DNA from: DATHYU01 sp033722675
GTDB taxonomy: Bacteria > Actinomycetota > Acidimicrobiia > Spongiisociales > UBA11373
Assembly: GCA_033722675.1 (NCBI GenBank)
Contig: JAWVYO010000125.1
Coordinates: 1 to 5,942, forward strand
Reading direction: 5' to 3'
Length of the DNA stretch: 5,942 nucleotides
Position numbers and translations under genes: made by a program
In this document: in pieces, positions 1-5,701 of the stretch
Position numbering within the stretch: the first letter of the stretch is position 1
How the letters are laid out: every line of letters starts with the position of its first letter
The notes under the pieces: generated by a model
The model's database searches: none
What the model saw: the letters and a program-made list of their open reading frames with translations, nothing else
What the model was told of the DNA's origin: nothing

Positions 1-178
1 CCGGCGGATCGACCTCGTCGGCCGACATCACGAAGAATCCGTCGGGCACCATCTCGCTGACCAGGTCCAGGCTCAGATGCAGCATCGGGGCGTCGCCGGT
101 CCGCGGCCGCTCTCCGGCGATCGTCGACTTCCCCGCACTGGACGTGCCGTTGAGGACGACGATGGTCCCTTCATCCAT
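1..178 (-). CDS. Chloramphenicol phosphotransferase-like P-loop kinase (N-terminal part, runs off the left edge)
   Basis: Reading leftward from ATG at 178 gives 59 residues before the window ends, starting MDEGTIVVLNGTSSAGKST. The stretch G11-TSSAGK-S18 is a Walker A loop (GxxxxGK[ST]) directly after a hydrophobic beta strand. The following LHLSLDLVSEMVPDGFF resembles the segment after the P-loop in chloramphenicol phosphotransferase-like proteins (compare the LH-G-D-F---LP pattern). Known members of that family phosphorylate a hydroxyl group of an antibiotic with ATP, but most actinobacterial homologues have no tested substrate, so resistance should not be assumed. The start is supported by GGGGAG on the minus strand (186-191), 7 nt upstream. 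The region between the P-loop and LHLSLD is shorter than I expect for the family. It is divergent from the dehydrogenase remnant. The P-loop assignment is firm; the substrate is unknown. Confidence 0.72.
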   Translation of the reverse strand, partial: MDEGTIVVLNGTSSAGKSTIAGERPRTGDAPMLHLSLDLVSEMVPDGFFVMSADEVDPP

Positions 179-212
179 TGGCTCGCTCCCCGGGCGTGCG
201 ATCGATCTCCGG

Positions 213-218
213 AGCCTA
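213..218 (-). promoter_or_regulatory. Possible -10 element for the phosphotransferase-like gene
   Basis: On the minus strand the hexamer TAGGCT fits the TANNNT pattern of actinobacterial -10 boxes and lies 34 nt upstream of the ATG at 178, leaving room for a leader of about 28 nt that carries the GGGGAG ribosome site. No clear -35 box is visible. Short motifs like this occur by chance, so this is tentative. Confidence 0.3.
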
Positions 219-228
219 CGACGCTCCC

Positions 229-246
229 GCCGAACTCCGGTTCGGC
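229..246. repeat. Perfect 7-bp inverted repeat in the divergent control region
   Basis: GCCGAAC and GTTCGGC are exact reverse complements separated by TCCG. The dyad sits between the two divergent candidate -10 boxes (213-218 minus, 267-272 plus), overlapping where both -35 regions would lie. That is a natural place for an operator, but a hairpin or chance in GC-rich DNA is also possible. No T-run follows, so it does not look like an intrinsic terminator. Confidence 0.4.
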
Positions 247-266
247 AGGCCCGGAGGCGGCAGGGG

Positions 267-272
267 TAGGGT
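267..272 (+). promoter_or_regulatory. Candidate -10 box for leaderless transcription of the dehydrogenase remnant
   Basis: TAGGGT ends exactly 6 nt before the GTG at 279. With the usual 6-7 nt from -10 to +1, transcription would begin on the G of the start codon, giving a leaderless mRNA, a common arrangement in actinobacteria. No Shine-Dalgarno sequence precedes the GTG, which fits. This promoter probably also serves the two fluoride-channel genes downstream, since the remnant and the first channel gene are only 25 nt apart. Confidence 0.4.
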
Positions 273-278
273 GACGCG

Positions 279-527
279 GTGACTGCAGCACCCGTCGCGC
301 TCGTCACGGGCGTCAGCCGGAGGCGGGGTCTCGGGGCCGCGTGCGCCGACGAGCTCGAAACCGGGTGGATCACCCCCGACATCGAGGCGTCGATCCTCAC
401 GAGGAACCTGCAGCCCCGACTGGGGACCCCCGAGGACTGCGCCCATCTCGTTGCGTTCCTGTGCTCGGAACGCGGCGCGTGGATCAACGGCCAGGTGCTG
501 CGCTCCGACGGCGGCAGGCTGCACTGA
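279..527 (+). pseudogene. Short-chain dehydrogenase/reductase remnant with an in-frame internal deletion
   Basis: The 82-residue product has two recognisable ends of a classical short-chain dehydrogenase (normally about 250 residues). Residues 5-23 carry the first beta strand and nucleotide-binding glycine motif (VALVTGVSRRRGLGAA; TGxxxGxG-like). From about residue 27 it jumps to the C-terminal part (ETGWITPDIE, then RLGTPEDCAHLVAFLCSE and GQVLRSDGG). The central fold, with the NAG motif, catalytic Ser and YxxxK, is absent. The join is near 349-362, and the frame stays open across it and to the TGA. Intact relatives look like 3-oxoacyl-ACP reductase-type enzymes. It cannot be an active reductase. 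It may be a decaying gene, an expressed remnant, or less likely an assembly artefact. The GTG start is supported by the conserved N-terminus and the -10 box 6 nt upstream. Confidence 0.75.
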
Positions 528-552
528 CGTCCCGGGAAGCTGGTTGAACGCC

Positions 553-948
553 GTGCCGACGCCACCCTCCGATCCGAGGCGAACCCCGTGGCCCCTGCGG
601 CTGGTCGCCGTCGCCGCCGGCGGCGCCCTCGGGACCGCCGTCCGCATCGGCGTGGCCGAGCTCGTCGGCGACCAGGCCTTCCCGTGGGCGACGTTGGTGG
701 TGAACGTCGCCGGAGCCGCCCTGCTGGGGTACCTGGCCGTGCGCATGCTCCACCACGCCGACACCGGTCGGGTGGCCTTCGCCGGCGTCGGGTTCCTCGG
801 AGCGCTCACCACCTTCTCGACGTTCGTCGCGGAGGCCGACGCCCTCCCGCCCGGATCCTCGGCCGTCTACGTGGGCCTGAGCCTGGCGGCCGGACTCGCC
901 GCCGCGCACACGGGGATGGCCCTCGCCCGGGCCGGAAGCGCCCGGTGA
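553..948 (+). CDS. crcB: Fluoride ion channel Fluc/CrcB, subunit 1
   Basis: A 131-residue, four-helix membrane protein. Fluc channels export fluoride from the cytoplasm as dual-topology dimers; many actinobacteria use two homologous genes. Signatures seen: GGALGTAVR (23-31) in helix 1, the polar Asn of VNVAG (N51) in helix 2, and GFLGALTTFSTFVAE (80-94) in helix 3, with the central break and the phenylalanines that line the fluoride path (F88, F91). Helix 4 covers about 104-126. The GTG at 553 is chosen because it gives a short N-terminal tail before helix 1; TTG at 544 is an alternative, placed 4 nt after GGGAAG. An upstream extension of the frame overlaps the dehydrogenase remnant and is not protein-like. 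The last bases overlap the next gene as GTGA, so the two subunits are probably translationally coupled. Confidence 0.93.
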   Translation: MPTPPSDPRRTPWPLRLVAVAAGGALGTAVRIGVAELVGDQAFPWATLVVNVAGAALLGYLAVRMLHHADTGRVAFAGVGFLGALTTFSTFVAEADALPPGSSAVYVGLSLAAGLAAAHTGMALARAGSAR

Positions 949-1295
949 CCACGCTCCTCGCCGTCGCCGCCGGCGGGCTCGGGGCGGCCGCCCGATACGG
1001 AGTGGGCGTCGCCGCCCAGCGACGGTTCGAGGGACGTGCGGTGGGCACGGCGGTCGTGAACGTCGCCGGTGCGGCCGCCCTCGGATGGCTGCTCGCGGCC
1101 GACCCCTCGTCCGGCCGGCTCCTCGTCCTCGGGACGGGGTTCCTCGGCGGGTTCACGACTTTCTCGACGTGGATGGTCGAGACGCTGGCGCTGGCGGGCG
1201 GTCGGAGGACCCACCTCGGCGAGTCGGCGGCCAACCTGGGCCTCGTGCTCGCCGCCGGGTGGGCGGCCTTCGCCGCGGCGTCGGTCCTCGGCTGA
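945..1295 (+). CDS. crcB: Fluoride ion channel Fluc/CrcB, subunit 2
   Basis: A 116-residue paralogue of the preceding gene with the same layout: GGLGAAARYG (10-19), GTAVVNVAGA with helix-2 Asn N39 (34-43), and GTGFLGGFTTFSTWMVET (63-80) with F70 and F73 in helix 3. A fourth helix covers about 94-115. The usual phenylalanine after the FST motif is Trp here (W76), while subunit 1 has Phe (F91), so the two chains are not interchangeable copies. The GTG start overlaps the previous stop by 4 nt, and the conserved GG-LG-AAR begins 9 residues in, fixing the start. The stop abuts the stop of the convergent membrane-protein gene. With its partner it most likely forms a heterodimeric fluoride exporter. 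I see no fluoride riboswitch ahead of the pair. Confidence 0.93.
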   Translation: MTTLLAVAAGGLGAAARYGVGVAAQRRFEGRAVGTAVVNVAGAAALGWLLAADPSSGRLLVLGTGFLGGFTTFSTWMVETLALAGGRRTHLGESAANLGLVLAAGWAAFAAASVLG

Positions 1296-2651
1296 TCAGC
1301 CTGCCGCCAGGATCGTCAGGCCGAGGCCGGTGAGGGCCACCATGAGGGCCAGCATGGCGTACTGGCTGGCGACGGCGTCCCGCTTGCGGAACATCGCCAG
1401 CGCCCGATCGTGGGCCAGCGCGACGCCGGCGAGGTGCCCGCCGACGATCGCCGCCACCTGGACGTACCAGATGGCCGTCGGCGAGAGCCACCGGAAGTTC
1501 GGGCGCCACGTCGCCGTCCCGAACAGGTCCCATCCGACGCCGAAGGGGTCGCTGAGGGCGGCGATCAGGATCTGCCCTTCGAACACGACGAGCGTGAAGT
1601 AGTGGGCGAAGGCGTACGCCAGCGCGATGGGCACGAGCGTGTGGGCGAAACGCTGGGCGACCGACCCGGTCGTGACCTCGTCCCCGCCGAGGCGGGCGGC
1701 GAACCAGCAGGCGCCGAGGTAGGCCCCGCCGACGGCGGCGTTCATCACGAGGAAGCCGATCGTCTCGAACCACGCGGACCCGGCCGCCGACTCGGAGATC
1801 GACGTGGCGACGTCCTCCCACCAGGGCGTCGCCGACAGCCCGTCGTAGGAGACGGTGCCGATCATGAGGACCACGAAGACCGTGAGGCCGCGGACCTCGG
1901 GGACGACGGGCAGGGCGCGCAGCCAGCCGCGCCGGCGGATCCGCCCCTGCTCGTCGCGGCCGATCGGGGCGATCGCGGACAGCAGCCGGTGGTAGACCGC
2001 GAAGGCGTCGACGGAGCGGGCGACGCCGCGGCTGCCGACACGGGCGGTCCATCCCATGAGGTACGCGGTGTAGAAGAGGGCGGCCAGTGCGATCTGCCGG
2101 GGCTCCCCCGAGTTCGACGGGACCAGCTCGAACCAGGTGAAGGCGGCGAAGGCTGCCGCCGCGGGGAGCACACCCCACGCCGGGGGCGCCTCGTCCCAGT
2201 CGATCCGCAGGAACCGGCCCATCGCTCCCCACGGGGAGTAGAGCCGGTAGGCGTTGCCCCACACCGCCGCCCCGAAGGGCAGGACGAGCCAGAACACGAC
2301 CCAGAGCGAGACGGGTGCGATGTTCGTGCGGGCGTCGCCGTCGCCGAAGAGGCCCGCCGCGACGACGAGGACCAGCCAGGCGATCCCGACGACGCCGAGG
2401 GCGGTGCCCACCGCGTCCGGCAGCCGCACTCCCGCTCCCCGCCAGCGTGGGCCGTCCTGCAGACGCGGCTCCGGCCAGAGCACCGCGAGCGCGGCGAAGG
2501 ACAGGGCGAGCACGACGCCGCCGCCGACCACGAAGAACTCCACGGGGATGGGGAGGTCGCTGCGGCCGCCGATGCCGTGGGCTCCGGCGGCGGCGGGAAC
2601 GGCCCACAGCGCGCCCGTGATCAGGGTGAGGAGGAGCAGTCGGCGTCGCAC
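1296..2651 (-). CDS. Polytopic membrane protein of unknown function with conserved-looking histidines
   Basis: 451 residues from GTG at 2651. A cleavable or anchoring N-terminus (VRRRLLLLTLITGALWAVPAA) leads to AHG at 24-26. About ten hydrophobic segments follow, near 37-59, 79-103, 113-133, 158-178, 186-204, 255-275, 296-320, 334-365, 392-413 and 430-450. Histidines lie in or beside helices: H337 and H350 in RFAHTLVP...AFAHYF, H406 and H414 in GGHLAGVALAHD, plus H25 and H221. Such spacing suggests metal or heme binding, but no known cofactor motif is present. From memory, similar actinobacterial proteins are sometimes named fenitrothion hydrolase in databases; I would not trust that as a function. 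It lies 22 nt downstream of the esterase lipoprotein gene and probably shares its transcript. There is no clear Shine-Dalgarno; a weak TACCCT lies 8 nt before the GTG. Confidence 0.82.
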   Translation of the reverse strand: MRRRLLLLTLITGALWAVPAAAGAHGIGGRSDLPIPVEFFVVGGGVVLALSFAALAVLWPEPRLQDGPRWRGAGVRLPDAVGTALGVVGIAWLVLVVAAGLFGDGDARTNIAPVSLWVVFWLVLPFGAAVWGNAYRLYSPWGAMGRFLRIDWDEAPPAWGVLPAAAAFAAFTWFELVPSNSGEPRQIALAALFYTAYLMGWTARVGSRGVARSVDAFAVYHRLLSAIAPIGRDEQGRIRRRGWLRALPVVPEVRGLTVFVVLMIGTVSYDGLSATPWWEDVATSISESAAGSAWFETIGFLVMNAAVGGAYLGACWFAARLGGDEVTTGSVAQRFAHTLVPIALAYAFAHYFTLVVFEGQILIAALSDPFGVGWDLFGTATWRPNFRWLSPTAIWYVQVAAIVGGHLAGVALAHDRALAMFRKRDAVASQYAMLALMVALTGLGLTILAAG

Positions 2652-2659
2652 GGGACGAC

Positions 2660-2665
2660 AGGGTA
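2660..2665 (-). promoter_or_regulatory. Weak candidate -10 hexamer before the membrane-protein gene
   Basis: On the minus strand TACCCT (TANNNT) lies in the 22-nt gap between the esterase and membrane-protein genes, 8 nt before the GTG at 2651. It could give a separate, nearly leaderless transcript, which would explain the missing ribosome site. The match is short and may be chance. Confidence 0.2.
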
Positions 2666-2673
2666 GAAGCCGA

Positions 2674-3594
2674 TCAGGGCATCGGGTGCTCGACGAAGAA
2701 GGACCACATGCGCGCCGTGGCGTCGAGGTCGATCCCGGCGGTCCCCGCTGCTGCATCACCCCCGGGCCAGGTGTGTCCGCCCGTGAGCAGTCGGTACAGG
2801 ACGACATCCGCCTCGCACCCCGCCCAGGCGAGGCGCTCGACGCCGTCGGCCACCGCAGTCGAGTCGGGACCGGCCGTCGCACACCGGTTCCGATCGGCCC
2901 ACGCTGCGGCCCAGTCGTCGATGCCCACCAGAAGCGGTCCGAACCCGTCGTAGCGGGCGATGCGATCGTCGAGGGCGTGGAAGGCCACCACCGGCACCGG
3001 GCGCGCCGGACCGCACCCGGCAGTGGGATGGGCGGCGGCCACCGGGGCGACCGCCGCGACGACGTCCGAGAGATCGCAGGCCAGGCGGCCCGCCATGCCC
3101 CCGCCGTTGGACATCCCGGCGGCGTAGACCCTGGACTCGTCGATCGGGAGTCGAGCATCGAGGTCGGCCACGAGCGTCTCGGCGAAACGCACATCGGCGT
3201 CACCCTGGAACGGGGAGGTGCGCCAGGCGGGAATCGGACCGGCCCCCCGGGGATAGGCCACGACGAAGCCCTCGTCCAGGGCGAGCCCGGTGAAGCCGGA
3301 CCGCTCCTCCGCACCCTCCGGCGAGCCGGCGAACCCGTGGAACACCAGCACGAGCGACACCGGCGGTACGAGGCGCTCGGGCACGACGACCACCGCCGAG
3401 CGCTCCACGCCGTCGACGTCGACCCGCACCGTCCAACGGCCCGGCCCGAGGGCGGAGGCGGGGGCCGTCGTGGGAGGCGTGGCCGTCGTCGGAGGCGGGG
3501 CCGTGGACTCGGCGGAGGGGACGGAGGCGGGGACCCCGTCGCCACCGGTGCATCCGGCGACGAGGAGCAACAGGCCGACGAGGGCGGGGCGCAC
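2674..3594 (-). CDS. Secreted lipoprotein esterase, LpqC / poly(3-hydroxybutyrate) depolymerase-like
   Basis: 306 residues from GTG at 3594. The N-terminus is a lipoprotein signal with lipobox VAGC (C15 lipidated), followed by a Pro/Thr/Ala-rich linker (about 21-50), so the enzyme should sit on the outer face of the membrane. The remainder is an alpha/beta hydrolase: oxyanion-hole HG at 86-87 (LVFHGFAGS), nucleophile S162 in GMSNG (160-164), acid D209 or D210 in FHALDD, and H274 in GGHTWPGG. Four cysteines (173, 194, 238, 260) could form two disulfides, as is common in this exported family. Relatives hydrolyse polyesters or aromatic esters such as feruloyl esters; the substrate here cannot be told. 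The start is set by the signal sequence and by TACGTT 6 nt upstream, which suggests a leaderless message. The membrane-protein gene follows 22 nt downstream. Confidence 0.88.
   Translation of the reverse strand: MRPALVGLLLLVAGCTGGDGVPASVPSAESTAPPPTTATPPTTAPASALGPGRWTVRVDVDGVERSAVVVVPERLVPPVSLVLVFHGFAGSPEGAEERSGFTGLALDEGFVVAYPRGAGPIPAWRTSPFQGDADVRFAETLVADLDARLPIDESRVYAAGMSNGGGMAGRLACDLSDVVAAVAPVAAAHPTAGCGPARPVPVVAFHALDDRIARYDGFGPLLVGIDDWAAAWADRNRCATAGPDSTAVADGVERLAWAGCEADVVLYRLLTGGHTWPGGDAAAGTAGIDLDATARMWSFFVEHPMP
3454..3508. repeat. Imperfect short tandem repeat in the lipoprotein linker
   Basis: The motif GGAGGCG[G/T]GGCCGT recurs about three times at 18-19 nt spacing (starting near 3454, 3473 and 3491 on the plus strand). 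On the coding strand it encodes the PPTTA-type Pro/Thr/Ala linker between the lipid anchor and the esterase domain. Such linkers expand and shrink easily; no independent role is implied. Confidence 0.5.
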
Positions 3595-3600
3595 CCCGGC

Positions 3601-3606
3601 AACGTA
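3601..3606 (-). promoter_or_regulatory. Candidate -10 box for a leaderless esterase transcript
   Basis: On the minus strand GGGGTACGTT ends 6 nt before the GTG at 3594, placing +1 on the start codon. The same GGTAC[A/G]TT word precedes the Rieske-ThDP gene and the selenoprotein gene. No convincing -35 is visible. Part of a back-to-back pair with the plus-strand box at 3634-3639. Confidence 0.5.
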
Positions 3607-3633
3607 CCCCGCAGGACAACCAACCCTCCGAGG

Positions 3634-3639
3634 TACATT
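3634..3639 (+). promoter_or_regulatory. Candidate -10 box for the Rieske-ThDP gene
   Basis: GAGGTACATT contains a TANNNT hexamer 25 nt before the ATG at 3665, predicting a leader of about 19 nt that holds the ribosome site GAGGGG (3654-3659, 5 nt before ATG). It lies 27 nt from the opposed box at 3601-3606, so the -35 regions of the two divergent promoters should overlap. Confidence 0.5.
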
Positions 3640-3664
3640 CGCCGTCAGCCGACGAGGGGACGCC

Positions 3665-5650
3665 ATGGTCGAGGGGACCGTCGATCCGACCCGTCCGAAC
3701 CAGGAGATCGTGGGGTGGGAGTGGGTCGGCATCGACCCGGGCGACGTCCCCGTCGGCGGCGTGACCATGGTGATCGCCCGCGATCGGGCCCTCGCCATCA
3801 CCAGGACCGACGACGGCTGGGGTGCCCTCGACAACCGGTGCCCGCACCAGGGGGGCCCCCTCGGCGAGGGGCTGATCGAGAACGGGTGCGTCATCTGCCC
3901 GTGGCACGGATACGAGTACGACCCGATCGACGGCACGCCGCCGGGTGGCTACGACGACGTCGCCACCGCCTACGAGGTGGAGGAGCGGGACGGCGGCCTC
4001 CACGTCCGGCTCCCGGTGGTCGAGCCGGTGGCCACCACGGTCGACCAGATGGTCGACGTGATGACGGACTGGGGCATCGACACCGTCTTCGGGATGGTCG
4101 GCAACTCGAACCTCGGGTTCGCCGACGCCATGCGTCGGGCCGAGGAGGACGGACGCCTCCGGTACTTCGGGATCCGTCACGAGGGGGCCGGCGCCTTCGC
4201 CGCGTCCGCCTACGGGAAGCTCACGGGCCGGCCCGCCGCCTGCTTCTCGATCGCCGGACCGGGCGCCACCAACATGCTGACGGGGCTGTGGGACGCCAAG
4301 GTCGATCGGGTGCCGATCCTGGCGTTGACGGGCCAGGTGAACACCCAGGTCCTCGGCCCCGGCGCCTTCCAGGAGATCCCCCTCGCATCGGCCTACGAGG
4401 CGGTGGCCGAGTGGAGCCAGACGGTCCTGGGCCCCGAGAACGCCACGGAGCTCATGGCGCTGGCGATCAAACACGCCGTGGTCGAACGCGACGTCGCCCA
4501 CCTCATCCTCCCCGACGACGTGCAGAACCTCCCCGGGCTCGACGACCCGCCGGAGCGGCCCCGGGCCGGCCGCATCTCCACGGTCGAGATCGCCCCACCC
4601 GCCGACGAGTTCGAGCGAGCCGTCGACCTGCTGCGCGAGGCCGAACGCCCTGTGATCATCACGGGGTACGGCGCCCGGTCCCACCGGGCGGCGGTGACGT
4701 CCTTCGCCGAGCGGATCGACGCCCCGGTCATCACGACGTTCAAGGCGAAGGGCCTCATCGGCGACGACCACCCCCTGGCGTGCGGGGTCCTCGGACGGTC
4801 GGGCACCCGGGTGGGCTCGGCCATGATGGGGGGCGCCGACCTCCTGCTCGTCCTGGGCGCGTCGTTCTCGGACCACACGGGCATCTCGGAGAACAAGCCG
4901 ACCATCCAGGTGGACTACGACCGCATGACCCTCGGCAAGTTCCACCCGGTCGACCTGCCGATCTGGGGGGAGATCGGACGGACCCTCGAACTGCTCGGCG
5001 ACGCTCTCGACCCGGTCGACCGACCGGACGTGCGCGAGGAGGTCGCCCGGCGCTGGGACGACTGGCGGGCCGAGAAGGCGGAGCGCCGCAGCGAGGTCGA
5101 CGACCAGGGACGCATGCATCCGGCGGCGCTCTTCGACGCGCTGACCCGGGTGGTCCCTCGCGATGCGGTGCTCCCCGTCGACGTCGGCAACAACACCTAC
5201 GCCTTCGGTCACTACTTCGAGTGCACCGGAGAGCAGGAGGTGATCATGTCCGGCTACCTCGGCTCCATCGGCTTCGGATTCCCGGCGGCGCTCGGCGCCT
5301 GGGCCGCGGTCGGCGACCACCGCAAGGTCGTGTCGATCTCGGGCGACGGCGGGTTCGGGCAGTACCTCGCCGACTTCACCACCGCGGTGCGCTACGGCAT
5401 GGACATCACCCACGTCCTCCTCGACAACGGGGACCTCGGCAAGATCAGCCGCGAGCAGATCGCGGAACTCCGCCCGGTGTGGAAGACGGGCCTCGTGAAC
5501 CCCGACTTCGCCGCCTACGCCGAGAGCTGCGGCGGGGCGGGATTCAGCGTCACCGATCCCGACGACCTCGAGGACACGCTCGCCGAGGCGCTGGCGGTGA
5601 GGGGCCGGCCCTCCCTCGTGGCGGTCCGCACGACGGTCCTCGACATGTAG
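3665..5650 (+). CDS. Rieske [2Fe-2S] domain fused to a thiamine-diphosphate enzyme (pyruvate oxidase/acetolactate synthase type)
   Basis: 661 residues. Residues about 15-117 are a Rieske domain with the full ligand set C59-x-H61-x16-C78-x2-H81 (RCPHQGG and CPWHGYEYD). A ThDP enzyme begins near 122. Its PYR domain (about 122-290) has VFGMVGNSNLGF, the catalytic Glu E173 in RHEGAGA, and the GPGATN loop (198-203). The middle domain (about 312-450) carries RPVIITGYGA. The PP domain (about 483-655) has the ThDP/Mg motif GDGGF (D561) with N588 at the spacing seen in pyruvate oxidases; the first residue of the usual NN pair is Asp (D587). Typical family members run about 550-600 residues; the extra length is the Rieske domain. 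It likely decarboxylates pyruvate or another 2-oxoacid and passes electrons to the cluster. Whether FAD is bound is not visible. ATG is supported by GAGGGG. Confidence 0.9.
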   Translation: MVEGTVDPTRPNQEIVGWEWVGIDPGDVPVGGVTMVIARDRALAITRTDDGWGALDNRCPHQGGPLGEGLIENGCVICPWHGYEYDPIDGTPPGGYDDVATAYEVEERDGGLHVRLPVVEPVATTVDQMVDVMTDWGIDTVFGMVGNSNLGFADAMRRAEEDGRLRYFGIRHEGAGAFAASAYGKLTGRPAACFSIAGPGATNMLTGLWDAKVDRVPILALTGQVNTQVLGPGAFQEIPLASAYEAVAEWSQTVLGPENATELMALAIKHAVVERDVAHLILPDDVQNLPGLDDPPERPRAGRISTVEIAPPADEFERAVDLLREAERPVIITGYGARSHRAAVTSFAERIDAPVITTFKAKGLIGDDHPLACGVLGRSGTRVGSAMMGGADLLLVLGASFSDHTGISENKPTIQVDYDRMTLGKFHPVDLPIWGEIGRTLELLGDALDPVDRPDVREEVARRWDDWRAEKAERRSEVDDQGRMHPAALFDALTRVVPRDAVLPVDVGNNTYAFGHYFECTGEQEVIMSGYLGSIGFGFPAALGAWAAVGDHRKVVSISGDGGFGQYLADFTTAVRYGMDITHVLLDNGDLGKISREQIAELRPVWKTGLVNPDFAAYAESCGGAGFSVTDPDDLEDTLAEALAVRGRPSLVAVRTTVLDM

Positions 5651-5665
5651 GGACGGCCCGGGGGG

Positions 5666-5671
5666 TACGTT
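5666..5671 (+). promoter_or_regulatory. Candidate -10 box for the putative selenoprotein gene
   Basis: GGGGTACGTT lies in the 51-nt gap after the Rieske-ThDP stop, 30 nt before the ATG at 5702. The predicted leader of about 24 nt contains GGAG (5693-5696), 5 nt before the ATG. The context GGTACGTTGTCCGTC closely matches GGTACATTCGCCGTC ahead of the Rieske-ThDP gene, suggesting the two genes use similar promoters. Confidence 0.5.
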
Positions 5672-5701
5672 GTCCGTCGCCCGGCACCCTCTGGAGAAGC
5701 C

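Noticed and set aside
451..552. N-terminal extension of the first fluoride-channel subunit by 34 residues
   Set aside because: The added residues overlap the dehydrogenase remnant, are Cys/Arg/Ala-rich and do not resemble the compact N-terminus of Fluc proteins; GTG at 553 is better placed.
179..552. Fluoride (crcB-type) riboswitch upstream of the channel genes
   Set aside because: I could not find the conserved riboswitch core in the divergent region, the remnant or the 25-nt gap. A covariance-model scan would settle it.
1410..2666. 418-codon plus-strand frame opposite the membrane-protein gene
   Set aside because: Low-complexity Arg/Gly/Glu/Asp product with no motif; the minus strand encodes a coherent hydrophobic protein.
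3454..3508. Tandem repeats as a CRISPR or mobile-element trace
   Set aside because: They are short, contiguous and explained by the Pro/Thr/Ala linker codons of the lipoprotein; no spacers, terminal repeats or transposase are present in the window.
5651..5665. Terminator between the Rieske-ThDP and selenoprotein genes
   Set aside because: The stretch is G-rich but has no stable stem followed by a T-run; readthrough into the next gene cannot be excluded.
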